Assembly: GCF_001720395.1 (NCBI RefSeq) | Contig: NZ_MDTU01000001.1 | Location: 1,461,217 to 1,525,216 of the forward strand | DNA: 64,000 bases | Direction of reading: 5' to 3' | DNA from: Piscirickettsia litoralis | GTDB lineage: Bacteria > Pseudomonadota > Gammaproteobacteria > Piscirickettsiales > Piscirickettsiaceae | Program-made: the position numbers and the translations under genes | Shown here: in pieces, positions 8,930-18,543 of the stretch | Numbering within the stretch: the first letter of the stretch is position 1 | Layout of the letters: the number at the start of each line of letters is the position of its first letter | The notes under the pieces: model-generated | What the model saw: only the letters and a program-made list of their open reading frames with translations | Databases searched by the model: none | What the model was told of the DNA's origin: nothing

Positions 8930-9511
8930 TTAGTGCACAGCAGGACGATCAGAGCCTGTTAACTCGCTATGAATAAAAAGAGCTGCCATACGAACATACT
9001 CAGCAATTTCCGTATAAGCGGTTTCATTTTCTTCATTGTCTTCGATGGCTAAATCTAATTGAGCAATTTCTGTCAAATCTTTCAACGTTGCAGCCAACTC
9101 GCCTTCTTTATATTTAGCAATATTCACCCCAGATAAGTGCAACCCAGTTAAAAAACCCTGGGTCCAAGCACACAATAGGCTTGCGCGCTCTGCTAAATCT
9201 GCAGAGTCATCAGGTAACAATAGGGAAAACTCGAAATCACCTGCATACATTTGCTCCCAGCTCACCTTAAAAAGCTGTTCTAACTGTTTTACTGGTTCTT
9301 TTGCCATCACATTTGCAAATAAATCAGATTTAGAGTCTGACTCAATACTGGCCAATATGGCTTTTTCTAGCCAAAATTTACAGGTGAGTTTCTCTTGGCC
9401 GGCGAGCATTCCAACAAGTAAGCCGTGGACATCGGCCGCGCTCATCCCTTCAATGCCAAGGGTGTTTAAAGCATTTTCTATTTTTTCAAATTCAATTAAC
9501 GTTTGGCTCAT
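8930..9511 (-). CDS. ygfB: YgfB/UPF0149 family protein
   Basis: The 193-residue all-helical protein matches the UPF0149/YgfB family, with the N-terminal SAADVHGLLVGML segment, the central LLCAWTQGFLTGL and the C-terminal EIAEYVRMAALFI. No enzymatic motif is present. Family members are cytoplasmic and are encoded ahead of the ubiquinone hydroxylase genes, as here. The gene probably heads the ygfB-ubiH-ubiI operon and is divergent from the zapA locus, with about 125 bases between the two start sites. A YgfB homologue in Pseudomonas has been linked to regulation of beta-lactam resistance; whether that holds here is unknown. Confidence 0.88.
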   Translation of the reverse strand: MSQTLIEFEKIENALNTLGIEGMSAADVHGLLVGMLAGQEKLTCKFWLEKAILASIESDSKSDLFANVMAKEPVKQLEQLFKVSWEQMYAGDFEFSLLLPDDSADLAERASLLCAWTQGFLTGLHLSGVNIAKYKEGELAATLKDLTEIAQLDLAIEDNEENETAYTEIAEYVRMAALFIHSELTGSDRPAVH

Positions 9512-9584
9512 TTTAGCCTATCTCCACTCAAGTGACGCCAATATCCTACCATCAGCCCCCCAGCCTAGCCAATATTTAACAACG

Positions 9585-9613
9585 TTGACCTTGCAATCAA
9601 CAGCTTCTACCCT
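9585..9613 (+). promoter_or_regulatory. Candidate sigma-70 promoter for the zapA operon
   Basis: TTGACC at 9585-9590 and TACCCT at 9608-9613 are separated by 17 bases and lie 25 bases before the first gene of the zapA locus. The -35 match is strong and the -10 match is weak. Confidence 0.45.
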
Positions 9614-9637
9614 AGAGGTATAGGGAGTAAAAAGGGT

Positions 9638-9868
9638 ATGCCAATGGATGAGCTCAAACTTGCGGCCTTAACTCGCGATATCGGCAAAATGATCGAGCTC
9701 TGTGAGCAGCTCAAAAAAGAGAATCTTGCCCTAAAAACACAGAAAAATGCGCTCATTAAAGAACGCTCTCAGCTGCTGGACAAAAACCAAGTCGCCAAAA
9801 CTCGTATCGAGTCCATGTTACTGCGTCTTGAAGAATTGGAAAAAGCCAATGTCAAAGCAAGCGCCTAA
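9638..9868 (+). CDS. Short coiled-coil protein upstream of zapA (TIGR02449-like)
   Basis: The 76-residue product is a single Lys/Glu/Leu-rich coiled coil. Small proteins of this size and composition are found directly before zapA in many gammaproteobacteria and are usually labelled TIGR02449; a role in division is only suspected. The start could be the ATG at 9638 or the one at 9644, which lies at better distance from AAAGGG. Its 3' end overlaps the zapA start by 20 bases, so the two are probably translationally coupled. Confidence 0.8.
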   Translation: MPMDELKLAALTRDIGKMIELCEQLKKENLALKTQKNALIKERSQLLDKNQVAKTRIESMLLRLEELEKANVKASA

Positions 9869-10178
9869 ATACCCTGCTATTGTTAAAGCGATAAAAGTCT
9901 TGGATAAGTATTATCAAGTCAACTGTCCTCCCGACCAATACCGCGCGCTCGAAGAAGCGGCACTATTATTAGACGATAAAATGCGTCATATCCGTGACAG
10001 TGGTAAAGTCATCGGTGTTGAACGCATTGCGATCATGGCCGCCCTCAATCTTGCTCATGATTATCTACAAAATATGGACCATCGTGATAATTATATAGAC
10101 GATGTTAATCAACAACTTGAGCTATTAGAAAACAAAGTTAAACAAGCACTTCGCTTTTCTGATGAAAAAGAGATATAA
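9849..10178 (+). CDS. zapA: Cell division protein ZapA
   Basis: ZapA is a small cytoplasmic protein that crosslinks FtsZ filaments at the division site. The 109-residue product has the ZapA pattern: an N-terminal beta region ending in a long helix, with the core ERIAIMAALNLAHDYL followed by a coiled coil. The start at 9849 overlaps the preceding small gene. It is followed at once by the 6S RNA gene and fau, the classic zapA-ssrS-fau arrangement, which supports the call. Its stop codon TAA lies inside a TATAAT that probably serves as the -10 box of ssrS. Confidence 0.9.
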   Translation: MSKQAPKYPAIVKAIKVLDKYYQVNCPPDQYRALEEAALLLDDKMRHIRDSGKVIGVERIAIMAALNLAHDYLQNMDHRDNYIDDVNQQLELLENKVKQALRFSDEKEI

Positions 10179-10179
10179 T
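10174..10179 (+). promoter_or_regulatory. Candidate -10 box of the 6S RNA promoter
   Basis: A perfect TATAAT overlaps the zapA stop codon and lies about seven bases before the predicted 5' end of 6S RNA. The -35 region (around 10150-10156) is poor. Confidence 0.5.
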
Positions 10180-10185
10180 GGAATC

Positions 10186-10367
10186 AGTCCCACTGTCGTG
10201 TACGAGATGAGGTAAACATCTTGAGCCGATATCGCACATGCCGGGAGTTGAACGTAGTGCTGTGAGCCTGCTTGCCTTTGAGTAAGACGCCTGATGCCCT
10301 ACAAGAGACACCCACCTAGTTTAACTGGGTTCAATGCTGCGCACCTCAACGGCACGATGGGGGACTT
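10186..10367 (+). ncRNA. ssrS: 6S RNA
   Basis: 6S RNA mimics an open promoter and sequesters sigma-70 RNA polymerase in stationary phase. The region between zapA and fau encodes an RNA whose ends pair: AGTCCC near 10186-10191 pairs with GGGGACT ending at 10366, and CGTG near 10197 pairs with CACG near 10353. Inside are the conserved TTGAGCCGATAT segment and the CTGGGTTCAATGCTGCGC region seen in other 6S RNAs. The length of about 180 bases and the zapA-ssrS-fau order both match the family. The exact ends are estimated. Confidence 0.9.
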
Positions 10368-10404
10368 CTATTTTCAACAAGAATAAAACACAACACTCAA
10401 TACC

Positions 10405-10967
10405 ATGAGTACAAAACAACAACTACGCTATCATATGCGCAAAATGCGCCGATCACTCTCTGCTTCAAACCAACAATTAGCAGCAAATAATTTTATAACT
10501 CAGCTCACTAATTGCAATATTTTAGATGATGCTCAACACATTGCGCTTTACATGAGTGCCGACGGCGAGATCGACCTTACCCCCACTTCGCATGCACTTT
10601 GGGCACAAAAAAAGACTGTTACCTCCCTATAGTCCCCAAAACAGGCAAAGCCCTCACCTTTGGGTTGTACCAAGAAAATACCAGGTTACAAACTAACCGC
10701 TATGGCATTAGCGAGCCTATTACAGACAAAATAATAACACCCACAGAGCTTGATGCCGTTTTACTCCCTTTAGTTGCTTTTGACACTAATGGTAATCGCC
10801 TCGGCATGGGTGGCGGTTATTATGATACAAGTTTTGCCGACCTGGTGGGGCAAATCAAATTAATTGGCTGCGCTCACCGAGCACAACAGCTTGACGACCT
10901 CCCCACCGATAGCTGGGACATTCCTTTGCATGCTATTATTACAGATCAAAATTTTTATGTATTTTAG
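10405..10967 (+). pseudogene. fau: 5-formyltetrahydrofolate cyclo-ligase, frameshifted
   Basis: The enzyme converts 5-formyl-THF to 5,10-methenyl-THF with ATP. The first frame gives 75 residues ending ...ALWAQKKTVTSL and stops. A second frame carries the rest, including the ATP/substrate motif RLGMGGGYYD and the C-terminal HAIITDQ. The A7 run at 10607-10613 is one base short: with A8 the frames join as WAQKKDCYLPIVPKTGK, exactly the expected family sequence. It lies directly after 6S RNA as in other gammaproteobacteria. Either the locus is broken or the assembly lacks one A. Confidence 0.85.
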
Positions 10968-10977
10968 GTAATATTTT

Positions 10978-11436
10978 ATGAATTATTGGCTAATGAAATC
11001 AGAGCCTGATGCTTTTGGCATCGATGACTTACAAGCACTACCCAAACAAACCGACAGCTGGGACGGCATCCGTAACTACCAAGCCCGTAATATGATGCGT
11101 GATGAGATGAAAGTAGATGATTTGATTTTCTTTTATCACTCCAATTGTAAGGTTCCAGGCATCGTTGGCATCATGAAAGTCGCAAGCAAACCGTATCCAG
11201 ACCACACCCAATTTGACCCTGAATCTAAATATTATGACCCTAAAGCCACCACCGACAAACCACGCTGGATGATGGTCGATGTCAAATTTGTTGAAAAGTT
11301 TAGTAAGGCCATCTCACTAAACACTCTAAAACAAACTGCCGAACTCAGTGAAATGGCTGTTGTTAGAAAAGGCAATCGGCTCTCAATCACCCCTGTAACG
11401 CCTGAACAGTGGCAAACGATTCTATCTATGCGTTAA
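10978..11436 (+). CDS. EVE domain-containing protein
   Basis: The 152-residue protein is a single EVE domain, a PUA-like fold that binds modified bases or RNA. Characteristic segments are the start NYWLMKSEPDAF, the WDGIRNYQARNMMR region, and DDLIFFYHSNC followed by GIVGIMKV, with PRWMMVDV later. The length is standard. It begins 10 bases after fau and may be read from the same transcript. Biological substrates of stand-alone bacterial EVE proteins are mostly unknown. Confidence 0.9.
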   Translation: MNYWLMKSEPDAFGIDDLQALPKQTDSWDGIRNYQARNMMRDEMKVDDLIFFYHSNCKVPGIVGIMKVASKPYPDHTQFDPESKYYDPKATTDKPRWMMVDVKFVEKFSKAISLNTLKQTAELSEMAVVRKGNRLSITPVTPEQWQTILSMR

Positions 11437-11523
11437 ATTTCAATTCTGATGCACACCCACCCAACTAGTTCAATTATCACCTAAACTAAAACTAGGGATC
11501 CTTTAGCTTTAGAGCGGTTTGGT

Positions 11524-13180
11524 ATGCGCACTTTCGTATCTAGTCTTAACAGCTTGACCGTCAAGCTGCTGGGTATTTCTAGCATTACTGTTCTTTTAAT
11601 TGCCGGCGCTGGATTTTATGGCCTCAGCAGCTCATGGTCATCAATGAATGAGCTCGGTCGTATCATTGAGGTCGACCAAGCTCACGAGCATGCTGTTTTG
11701 AAAATTAGCATCAACTTCAAGGAGCAAGTCCAAGAATGGAAAAATGTCTTATTGCGTGGTTACGATAAAAATAAATTTAACAAATATCTCGGCAAGTTTG
11801 AAGACAAAGAAACACAAGTGAGAAAACAATCAGAAAAGTTGCTTAAAGGGCTTTCAGGGCCTCACCATAAAACGTCCCGCCAACTGTTAGCAACATTTAT
11901 CAATGACCATAAAACACTCGCTGAAAAATATCGCCAAGGTCTTAGGCAATTTGAAGCCAGCGGCTATGACAGCAAAGCTGGGGACAAAGCTGTTTCTGGC
12001 ATAGACAGAGCACCACTCAAGACTCTAACAACCGCAGCAGAAGCAATCTCTAAAAATTTGGCCACAACCACTCAAGTGGCACTTAAGAAAAAACAACAAA
12101 CTGTCCTGTTTACCCTCATTTTAATCATCATCGCAATTGTTGCAGGTGCCGCGACCTATGCCATTTTAGTGCGCCGATTGATCATTCGCCGCGTGCAGTT
12201 TTTTGGTCAGAGACTTAGAGCACATTACCGAAGGTGACTTTACCCATCAATGCCAGCCTCTAGGAAGAGATGAGATCGGCCAAATTGGCACTGCCATCGA
12301 AACACTTAAAAGTAAAATTGGTACTTTAATCGCTGAAATTAATCACATGACTCAGCGAGTTAGCAATTCATCAACCACCATGTCTACCATGATGGGAGAA
12401 GCGCAATCACAACTCACAGAACAAGCAAGCGGAGCAGAGCAGATTCAAGCAGCAATGACAACAATGAATGAAACCATGAAAACCGTCGTCTCAAAAGCGG
12501 AAAATGTCGCTCAATCAGCCAGAAATGCCGACCAAAAATCTCATGAAGGGCAAAAGGTCGTCACAGAAACACGCGAAACCATTGGTAGTCTCGCCAAAGA
12601 GGTAGAAACAACCGCCCAAGTTATTACTTCACTCAATGAAGCCAGCAATAACGTCGGTAGTATTCTTGATGTCATCAAAGGCATCTCTGAACAAACCAAT
12701 ATGCTTGCTTTAAATGCAGCTATTGAAGCTGCACGTGCCGGTGAGCAGGGTCGCGGATTCGCTGTTGTTGCCGACGAAGTCCGGGGGCTTGCCCAACGTA
12801 CCGGCGATTCTGCAGAACAAATTTATGACCTGATTGAGCAATTACGCTCCCATGCCAATAATGCCGTCGAAGCCATGGACAAGGGAAAAGAGCGTGCAGA
12901 TGCGAGCGTACAACAGTCTGAAAAAATGTCAGAGTTACTCACTTCAATTATTACCATTGTCTCTGAAATCTCAACCACCAATGCCCAAATCGAATCGCTG
13001 ATTAAAGAGCAAAGCACCTCCTTTGGTGCAGTAACGCAACAAGTCAGTAAAATTAATAGCCTCGCTCAAAACACAACAGCTAAAACAGGCGAAACAACAG
13101 TCCATAGCCAAGAACTCTCCGAACTTAGCGATGGTTTATCTAAATTACTCGAACAATTTAAACTTGAAGAATCTGCTTGA
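11524..13180 (+). pseudogene. Methyl-accepting chemotaxis protein, frameshifted at the HAMP start
   Basis: The first frame encodes a short cytoplasmic start, TM1 (residues 11-32), a helical periplasmic sensor of about 160 residues, and TM2 near residue 195, then stops after a few wrong-frame residues. The second frame starts within the HAMP region ([13 protein letters not shown]) and carries the whole signalling domain with the hairpin tip [21 protein letters not shown]6 at 12199-12204 has one T too many: with T5 the frames join as [13 protein letters not shown]. The intact receptor would be about 550 residues. The sensor resembles a four-helix-bundle type, and the ligand cannot be told. A terminator follows. 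Confidence 0.85.
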
Positions 13181-13213
13181 TTTAGTTGATATCGATAAAA
13201 TAACCAGAACCAT

Positions 13214-13241
13214 AAAATAAGCCGCAATTACGGCTTATTTT
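13214..13241. terminator. Bidirectional rho-independent terminator
   Basis: A perfect 11-bp stem, AAAATAAGCCG against CGGCTTATTTT, closes a 6-base loop and is flanked by T-rich sequence on one side and A-rich sequence on the other. It sits between the convergent chemoreceptor and cysQ genes and could serve both. Confidence 0.85.
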
Positions 13242-13276
13242 ATCTTATTTTTTCAACTCTCATCAGCTAGTGAGCG

Positions 13277-14077
13277 CTAGAAATACTGATGCCAATTATG
13301 GCGAACGTCCCCCATCGCGATTAAATAGGGGTTATGAAAATCTTCTTTTTGGTTATATTTTAAAGTTTTGAATTGAAAATCAACAATATCGCCACCAGCT
13401 TCTCGTAAGATCATATGAGCCGCAGCCATATCCCACTCAGAGCTTGGCACTAAGCGTAAACACAAATCCGCTCGACCAGCGGCGATTAAACACAGCTTTA
13501 AGGCACTGCCCACCTCTTCAATAGAATACTCTGGGAATTGGCGAGTAAACTCCCCCAAACGATCCAAATCGTGCCAACGCCCAGCCACCAAACGAATTTT
13601 CTCACCTTGCCGATACGGTCGACTGCGAATACGCTCAGGCAAATAACGATCTTGCTGCAAAAAGGCCCCTTCACCCTCACTCGCAAAGTAACACTCTCCC
13701 GTCACAGGTACATAAACAACCCCTAAAATAGGACGCCCCTCTTCAATCAAGGCGACATTAATTGTAAATTCATCATTACCACGAATAAACTCTCGCGTGC
13801 CATCCAAAGGATCAATCAGCCAATAACGCGACCAACTCTGACGTTCTACAAAAGAAACATTCGTTAATTCTTCAGAGATTATTGGGTAATCCGGTGTCAG
13901 CGCCGCCAAGCCTCCCATTAGCACTTCATGGGATTCTAAATCTGCAGAAATTAGCGGTGTGGAATCTGCTTTCACAGCAATTTCAAGAGAATCAATATTT
14001 TTATAAATATCAAGTACGCGGCGGCCTGCTTCCTTGACCAAAGCAATCACGCTATCGAGTAGGCTTTGTTCTTTCAC
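13277..14077 (-). CDS. cysQ: 3'(2'),5'-bisphosphate nucleotidase CysQ
   Basis: CysQ hydrolyses 3'-phosphoadenosine 5'-phosphate, a by-product of sulfate assimilation, to AMP. The 266-residue protein has the metal-binding motifs of the inositol monophosphatase superfamily: SEE at residues 67-69, DPLDGTREF and, near the C-terminus, EWDMAAAH. Length and motifs fit CysQ of gammaproteobacteria. It lies 27 bases downstream of nudE, the usual neighbour, and the two probably form one transcript. Confidence 0.92.
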   Translation of the reverse strand: MKEQSLLDSVIALVKEAGRRVLDIYKNIDSLEIAVKADSTPLISADLESHEVLMGGLAALTPDYPIISEELTNVSFVERQSWSRYWLIDPLDGTREFIRGNDEFTINVALIEEGRPILGVVYVPVTGECYFASEGEGAFLQQDRYLPERIRSRPYRQGEKIRLVAGRWHDLDRLGEFTRQFPEYSIEEVGSALKLCLIAAGRADLCLRLVPSSEWDMAAAHMILREAGGDIVDFQFKTLKYNQKEDFHNPYLIAMGDVRHNWHQYF

Positions 14078-14103
14078 TATTTCTCCAATAGATTGTCTTT
14101 AGA

Positions 14104-14659
14104 TTAATTTATCGACTTGAAAAAATCTTTTGCCATATAAAGTGCTGCGAGGCTACGTGCTTCATGAAAATCATCACGCATCAACAAGTCCTCATATTTT
14201 TCAAAAGGCCATGATACAACTTCCAGCTCTTCAGGTTCATCCCCAACAAGCTTTTGTGGATAAAGGTTTTCAGCAACAAAAACTTGAATAGAATGACCAA
14301 AGTAGCCTGGTGCTAGAGTCATACTTTTTAGCTTCGTTAAGGTCTGCGCCCCATAGCCAACCTCTTCTTTGAGTTCTCGATTCGCTGCTTGTTCCGCAGT
14401 TTCTCCAGCATCCACCAAACCTTTAGGAAACGCTAAGGTATAGTCATCAACTCCGGCAGCATACTCACGCACTAACAAGAAGTGATCTTTATCTATAACA
14501 GGAACAATCAAAACAGCCCCATTATGGTGCTGAGCGCGAGGAATACGCTCATACTGGCGCAGTTCATCATTACTAAAACGAAGGTCAATCTGCTCTATCG
14601 AAAAAAAAACGACTGCGTGCAACAATCTCACGTTTTAAAATTTCAGGTTTTTTCTTCAT
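14104..14659 (-). pseudogene. nudE: ADP compounds hydrolase NudE, frameshifted near the 5' end
   Basis: NudE is a Nudix hydrolase acting on ADP-ribose, NADH and diadenosine polyphosphates. The Nudix box is intact: GLVDAGETAEQAANRELKEEV. The open frame available today begins with wrong-frame residues (MRLLHAVVFF). The true N-terminus lies in another frame from the ATG at 14657-14659 (MKKKPEILKREIVARSR). An A9 run at 14601-14609 (T9 on the coding strand) has one base too many: with eight, the frames join as ARSRFFSIEQIDLRF, closely matching the NudE consensus. The ribosome-binding site of the intact gene would be GGGA before GCGATG. It is followed by cysQ. Confidence 0.8.
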
Positions 14660-14751
14660 CGCTATCCCTTCCATTAGAATATTTTGTCAATTATACCAGC
14701 CTTAACTCAGTTTGAAGAGCATTATTGATGGCGCAATGCATGACCCACTTC

Positions 14752-14760
14752 TGTTATACT
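14752..14760 (+). promoter_or_regulatory. Extended -10 promoter candidate for hslR
   Basis: TGTTATACT contains TATACT with an upstream TG, the extended -10 arrangement, 31 bases before the hslR start. No good -35 is present at normal spacing. Confidence 0.45.
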
Positions 14761-14791
14761 CGTCTCATTTAAAACCCTGGAGAAATTGTCT

Positions 14792-15184
14792 ATGACACAA
14801 GAGGTCACAGAAACCGTTCGTCTCGATAAGTGGCTTTGGGCGGCACGCTTTTTTAAAACGCGCGCACTGGCAAAAACAGCGATAGAGGGAGGGAAAGTCC
14901 ACTGCAACGGTCAACGCATCAAGCCTAGCCATAAAGCCATCGTCGGCGCAATCTTAGTCATTCGCCAAGGTTTTGCCGAAAAAACCGTTATTATTCAAGC
15001 ACTATCCAGCCAAAGACGTGGCGCAAAGGAGGCCGTCTTGCTCTATCAAGAAACTCAAGAAAGCCAAAAATTACGTGAAAAACAACTTGCAGAGCGCAAA
15101 GCACTTGGCCAAATTGCCCATGAAGGTCGCCCTGACAAAAAACAGCGAAGGCAGCTAATTGACTTTAATAGAAAAAATTTATAA
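14792..15184 (+). CDS. hslR: Heat shock protein 15 (S4-domain ribosome rescue factor)
   Basis: Hsp15 binds free 50S subunits that carry a stalled nascent chain and helps recycle them. The 130-residue protein has the N-terminal S4 RNA-binding domain, with VRLDKWLWAARFFKTRALA and GGKVHCNGQRIKPS, followed by a basic C-terminal helix ending near QRRQLIDF. I choose the ATG at 14792, eight bases after GGAGAA, over an in-frame TTG two codons upstream. The gene is divergent from nudE, and the pigment cluster begins 185 bases downstream on the same strand. Confidence 0.92.
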   Translation: MTQEVTETVRLDKWLWAARFFKTRALAKTAIEGGKVHCNGQRIKPSHKAIVGAILVIRQGFAEKTVIIQALSSQRRGAKEAVLLYQETQESQKLREKQLAERKALGQIAHEGRPDKKQRRQLIDFNRKNL

Positions 15185-15292
15185 GTCGTACGCTATTGAA
15201 CTCTAGTCTGCTTTATGGTCCAACTCTTGTACAGTTTACACGCTTAAGCCTGCCATAAGGTAAAGGGCAAATAATTTACTGAGAGGCACTTC

Positions 15293-15319
15293 TTGTGGTA
15301 GATTTTTCGTTTTTATAAT
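15293..15319 (+). promoter_or_regulatory. Candidate promoter of the pigment cluster
   Basis: TTGTGG at 15293-15298 and a perfect TATAAT at 15314-15319 are 15 bases apart, about 50 bases upstream of the AMP-ligase start. The spacing is short and the -35 weak, but this is the only evident promoter in the 185-base gap that precedes the one-strand cluster. Confidence 0.4.
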
Positions 15320-15369
15320 TTTTATGCTCTGGTATTTTAAAAATGTAGAGTGAAGTGGTTTCATCAAAA

Positions 15370-16712
15370 ATGCTATCGATAACTGAGTTTTTTACTCAAA
15401 ATTTTAAAACAAAATTTATTAGTCAATCCGGTGCTATCACTCCCTGGACTGATTTACTAAGTCATGCCTTTGCCTTATCCAAGCACTTGCCTACAACAAC
15501 CACACATATAGCCAACCTTGCAACATCAACTTCAGACTTTTGGTTAGTACTGCTTGCGGCAGCCTACAGTAAAAAACAATCGTCCTCCCAGCAAACACAG
15601 CTCCAAGTACCTTAACACAGCTATCTAAACATTTTTCGGATCTCTATCCACTCACTGATGAACAACTAGCACGATTAAAGATAGAGAAAATTTTCGCGGC
15701 TCACTCAGATAACAAAATACCACCGCTGCTGATCAATCCTGATGGCATCGCTGTACACCTCTCGACATCTGGCAGCAGCGGCACGCCCACGCTACATGCA
15801 ATGAGCTGGCGGCGCTTACTCACTCTCGCCCAAACAACCGCACAGCATTTCAAACACTGGCAGGGCAGCACTATTTTGGCCACAGTCCCCTCTCAGCATA
15901 TGTATGGGCTGGAGCACCGCCTCTTTTGGGCGCTTCCTCTACAAGCCAATGTCCATGACCAGATGGCTCAGCTCCCCAGTGACATCCTAAAACGTTTAAG
16001 CCAATTAGGCACAGACTCTATACTCATTACCACCCCTTTTCACCTTAACGCTTGCGTTCAATCTGGCTTAAACTTTCCAAACATTCGTGGCGTCCTCTCC
16101 GCCACCGCCCCACTTAGCCAAAATCTGGCCAAACACGTCGAAGCATTATTTAAAGCGCCTGTTTATGAAATTTATGGCAGTACCGAAACCGGTGCCATCG
16201 CCACTCGACAAGCCGCCTATGAACAAGATTGGCAATTATTTTCAGGCCGAAGCATCATCAAAAAAGCACAACGATTTTACCTATCACAAACTCAAAGTGA
16301 TGGCAGTCCCAATATTCTCACAGAGTTGCATGACACCATTGAGAATATCACCGATAATCGCTTTACTCTTGGGCCACGTAGTAACGATTTAATTAAAGTC
16401 GCAGGCAAACGCGCATCTCTTGCAGAACTCCATCATACCGTCAAAGAAATCTCTGGAATAAAAGACGCTGCTTTTTATTTACCCGAGCAAGAAAGTCATA
16501 CAAAACTATATCAACGTCTAATCCTTTTTGTCTGCTTTGATGAAAAATTAGTCACAACCACAATGATCAAACAAAAAATCAAACAATATTTTGACCCTAT
16601 CTTTGTCCCCAAAGAAATCTATAAACTAGAAGAGTTACCACGCAATGAAGTCAGCAAACTGACATTATCCTCTTTAAAAGAACTGTTAGAGCGTTGCCGT
16701 CATGAGATTTAA
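15370..16712 (+). pseudogene. Aryl-acid AMP ligase of an aryl-polyene-type cluster, frameshifted
   Basis: This ANL-superfamily adenylating enzyme would activate the aromatic starter acid and load it on the cluster's acyl carrier protein (ApeH role in characterised aryl polyene clusters). The adenylate-forming loop STSGSSGTPT and the motif YEIYGSTETGA are clear, and the C-terminal domain ends with a Lys-containing LPRNEVSKLTL segment. The A6 run at 15571-15576 is one base short: with A7 the N-terminal 70 residues join the rest as AYSKKTIVLPANTAPST. An in-frame GTG at 15355 is an alternative start. The 3' end overlaps the next gene by 11 bases. Confidence 0.8.
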
Positions 16713-16983
16713 TAAAAATCATGCGTGCTTTCAAGGTCACTTCGATCACCAGCCTATCGTTCCAGGTGCATATTTGCTGAGCTTAGCCATAGACTACATT
16801 TATCAAACCCATCCAACCATCACATCCTTACAAGTGATACAGGCTAAATTTCCACAGAGTTTAACGCCTGAGACTCACTATGAATGGCAGCTCACAGAAC
16901 AAAAGCCGGGAATTTATATCATTCGAGCAAAAAACGACTCACAATTATTTTTACAAGCTCGCCTCAAAGGAGAGCTTCGATGA
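16702..16983 (+). CDS. Hotdog-fold 3-hydroxyacyl-ACP dehydratase-like protein (ApeI-like)
   Basis: This 93-residue protein has the FabZ-type hotdog pattern near its start: a His within FQGHFDHQPIVPGAYLL, matching the GHFP..P..PG catalytic loop of FabA/FabZ dehydratases. It is shorter than FabZ (about 150 residues), as is usual for the small dehydratase of aryl polyene clusters. It would remove water from 3-hydroxyacyl-ACP intermediates to make the conjugated polyene. It overlaps the AMP ligase upstream by 11 bases and the acyltransferase downstream by 4, so the three are tightly coupled. Confidence 0.75.
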   Translation: MRFNKNHACFQGHFDHQPIVPGAYLLSLAIDYIYQTHPTITSLQVIQAKFPQSLTPETHYEWQLTEQKPGIYIIRAKNDSQLFLQARLKGELR

Positions 16984-17869
16984 GCGCCTGGTTATCTCAG
17001 GCTGATCGCGGCAGTCTGATTGGCTTGCGCATCATGCTCAAGCTGATCTCTCTGCCTGGGGGTCGTCCTGTTGCTAAACTCATCATTTGGCTAATCAGCA
17101 GCTATTTTTTTGCTTTTCGATTCGCGGTCGTAAGGCCTCAAAGCAATTTTTACAGAAAATAAAATCGCCTCAAAAGGCCCGTTTTTACCACACGTTAAAG
17201 CATTATCATCATTATGGCATGACCATCATCGACCGTGCTTTTATGCTAACAGCCCCTAAAGAGCACTTAAACTTTTCCATTCATGGCCTAGAACATTTAA
17301 AACAACAAAAAACGGGTTATATTTTACTCGGTTCACACTTAGGCAGCTTTGAAGCGATGCGCTCACTCGCTATTTATCAAGCACAGACCACAGAAATTAA
17401 AGCACTAATGAATGTTGAACTTTCTTCTCATTTTAATTTATTAGCTAGCGAACTTAACCCAGAACTTGCAGATTTAATCATTCCAAGTGATGGCTTAAAT
17501 GGTTTATTACAGGCCCAAAGTACTTTAGCAAGAGGCGGCTGCGTCGGTATTTTAGGCGATCGCAGCTATCCGAAAGAGCGAGTTCATCCATGCTCTTTTT
17601 TGGATGCATCACTTCAAATGCCATTAACGCCCTACTATCTCGCCAGCTTGGCTCAAGTGCCTATCCTCACGTTTTTCGCTCTTTATCAAGGCAAAAACCA
17701 TTATGATATTTACATTGAGCCACTAATTCACCATATTCCAAATGACCGTAAAACACGCTTGACGATTATGCAAGCCGCAGCCACTCAATTTACAACACGT
17801 TTAGAAAAATATGCCAAAAAATTCCCTTACAATTGGTTTAATTTTTACAATATTTGGCAAAAAAACTAA
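16980..17869 (+). pseudogene. LpxL/HtrB-family lipid acyltransferase, frameshifted
   Basis: The N-terminal 45 residues, starting MSAWLSQADRGS with one membrane-associated helix, lie in one frame. The remainder, with the acyltransferase motif GSHLGSFEAM (H-x4-E), lies in another. T7 at 17105-17111 is one base short: with T8 the frames join as ISSYFFCFSIRGRKA. The enzyme belongs to the lysophospholipid acyltransferase group related to lipid A acyltransferases. In aryl polyene clusters such enzymes are thought to attach the polyene or a fatty acid to a lipid anchor at the inner membrane. Confidence 0.75.
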
Positions 17870-17888
17870 ATTAATGAGTTAAATTAAT

Positions 17889-18540
17889 ATGATTTATTTT
17901 TTCAAAAAATTTTAAAATTATTACTCCATTTTATTTAACCTTAAGCGTAACGCTATTTTTAATCTTAGGTCCGGCTGATGCAAGCGCTCAACAACCATCA
18001 CAGACAAGCCAACTGCTTACAACCATTAGCCAACAGCTTTCTTCGCAGCCTAAACCACTAACGCTTTACTATTATGCCAAGCGTACGTTTTCATTCTCAC
18101 ACACCCCCGTTAATAGCCAAGGTCGAGTGACAATTCACTCTTCTGGCATCATCGAGCAGCAATTTATAGATCAAAAACAACAAAGTAGAAAAATAATCAT
18201 CAAAAATGATCAGCTCTACTTTTATAGCAATAGTCAGTTAAGTCAAACCCTAACCATTAAAGACTATCCCTTACTCGAACAACTCGTCACCTCCCTTAGA
18301 AGCTTAACGAGTAATAGCAGCCAATCACTAAGCAATCACTACCTTATTAATCTAATTGGTACAAACCAGCATTGGTCGCTTATACTCATTCCCAAAAAAA
18401 TTGAGCAAACAACAATTACACAAATTAAAATTACCGGTAACAGCAGCCAATTAAAAACCTTTGCTCTTAGCCAAAACAGTGGTGCAAAATGGAGCATGCG
18501 ATTTACTCATGCTCCAATACCAACACAGGGTCAGAACTAA
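17889..18540 (+). pseudogene. LolA-like outer-membrane lipoprotein carrier, frameshifted in the signal peptide
   Basis: The mature part, from about SAQQPSQTS to the end, has the look of LolA-like proteins in pigment clusters: YYYAKRTFSFSHTPVNSQG, then a beta-rich body of about 180 residues. The signal peptide begins at the ATG 17889 (MIYFFKK). A6 at 17904-17909 is one base short: with A7 it runs through KILKIITPFYLTL to a hydrophobic core and an ADASA-type cleavage site. It would carry the lipid-linked product across the periplasm. A GTG at 18127 leaves only the C-terminal 137 residues. Confidence 0.65.
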
Positions 18541-18543
18541 CCT

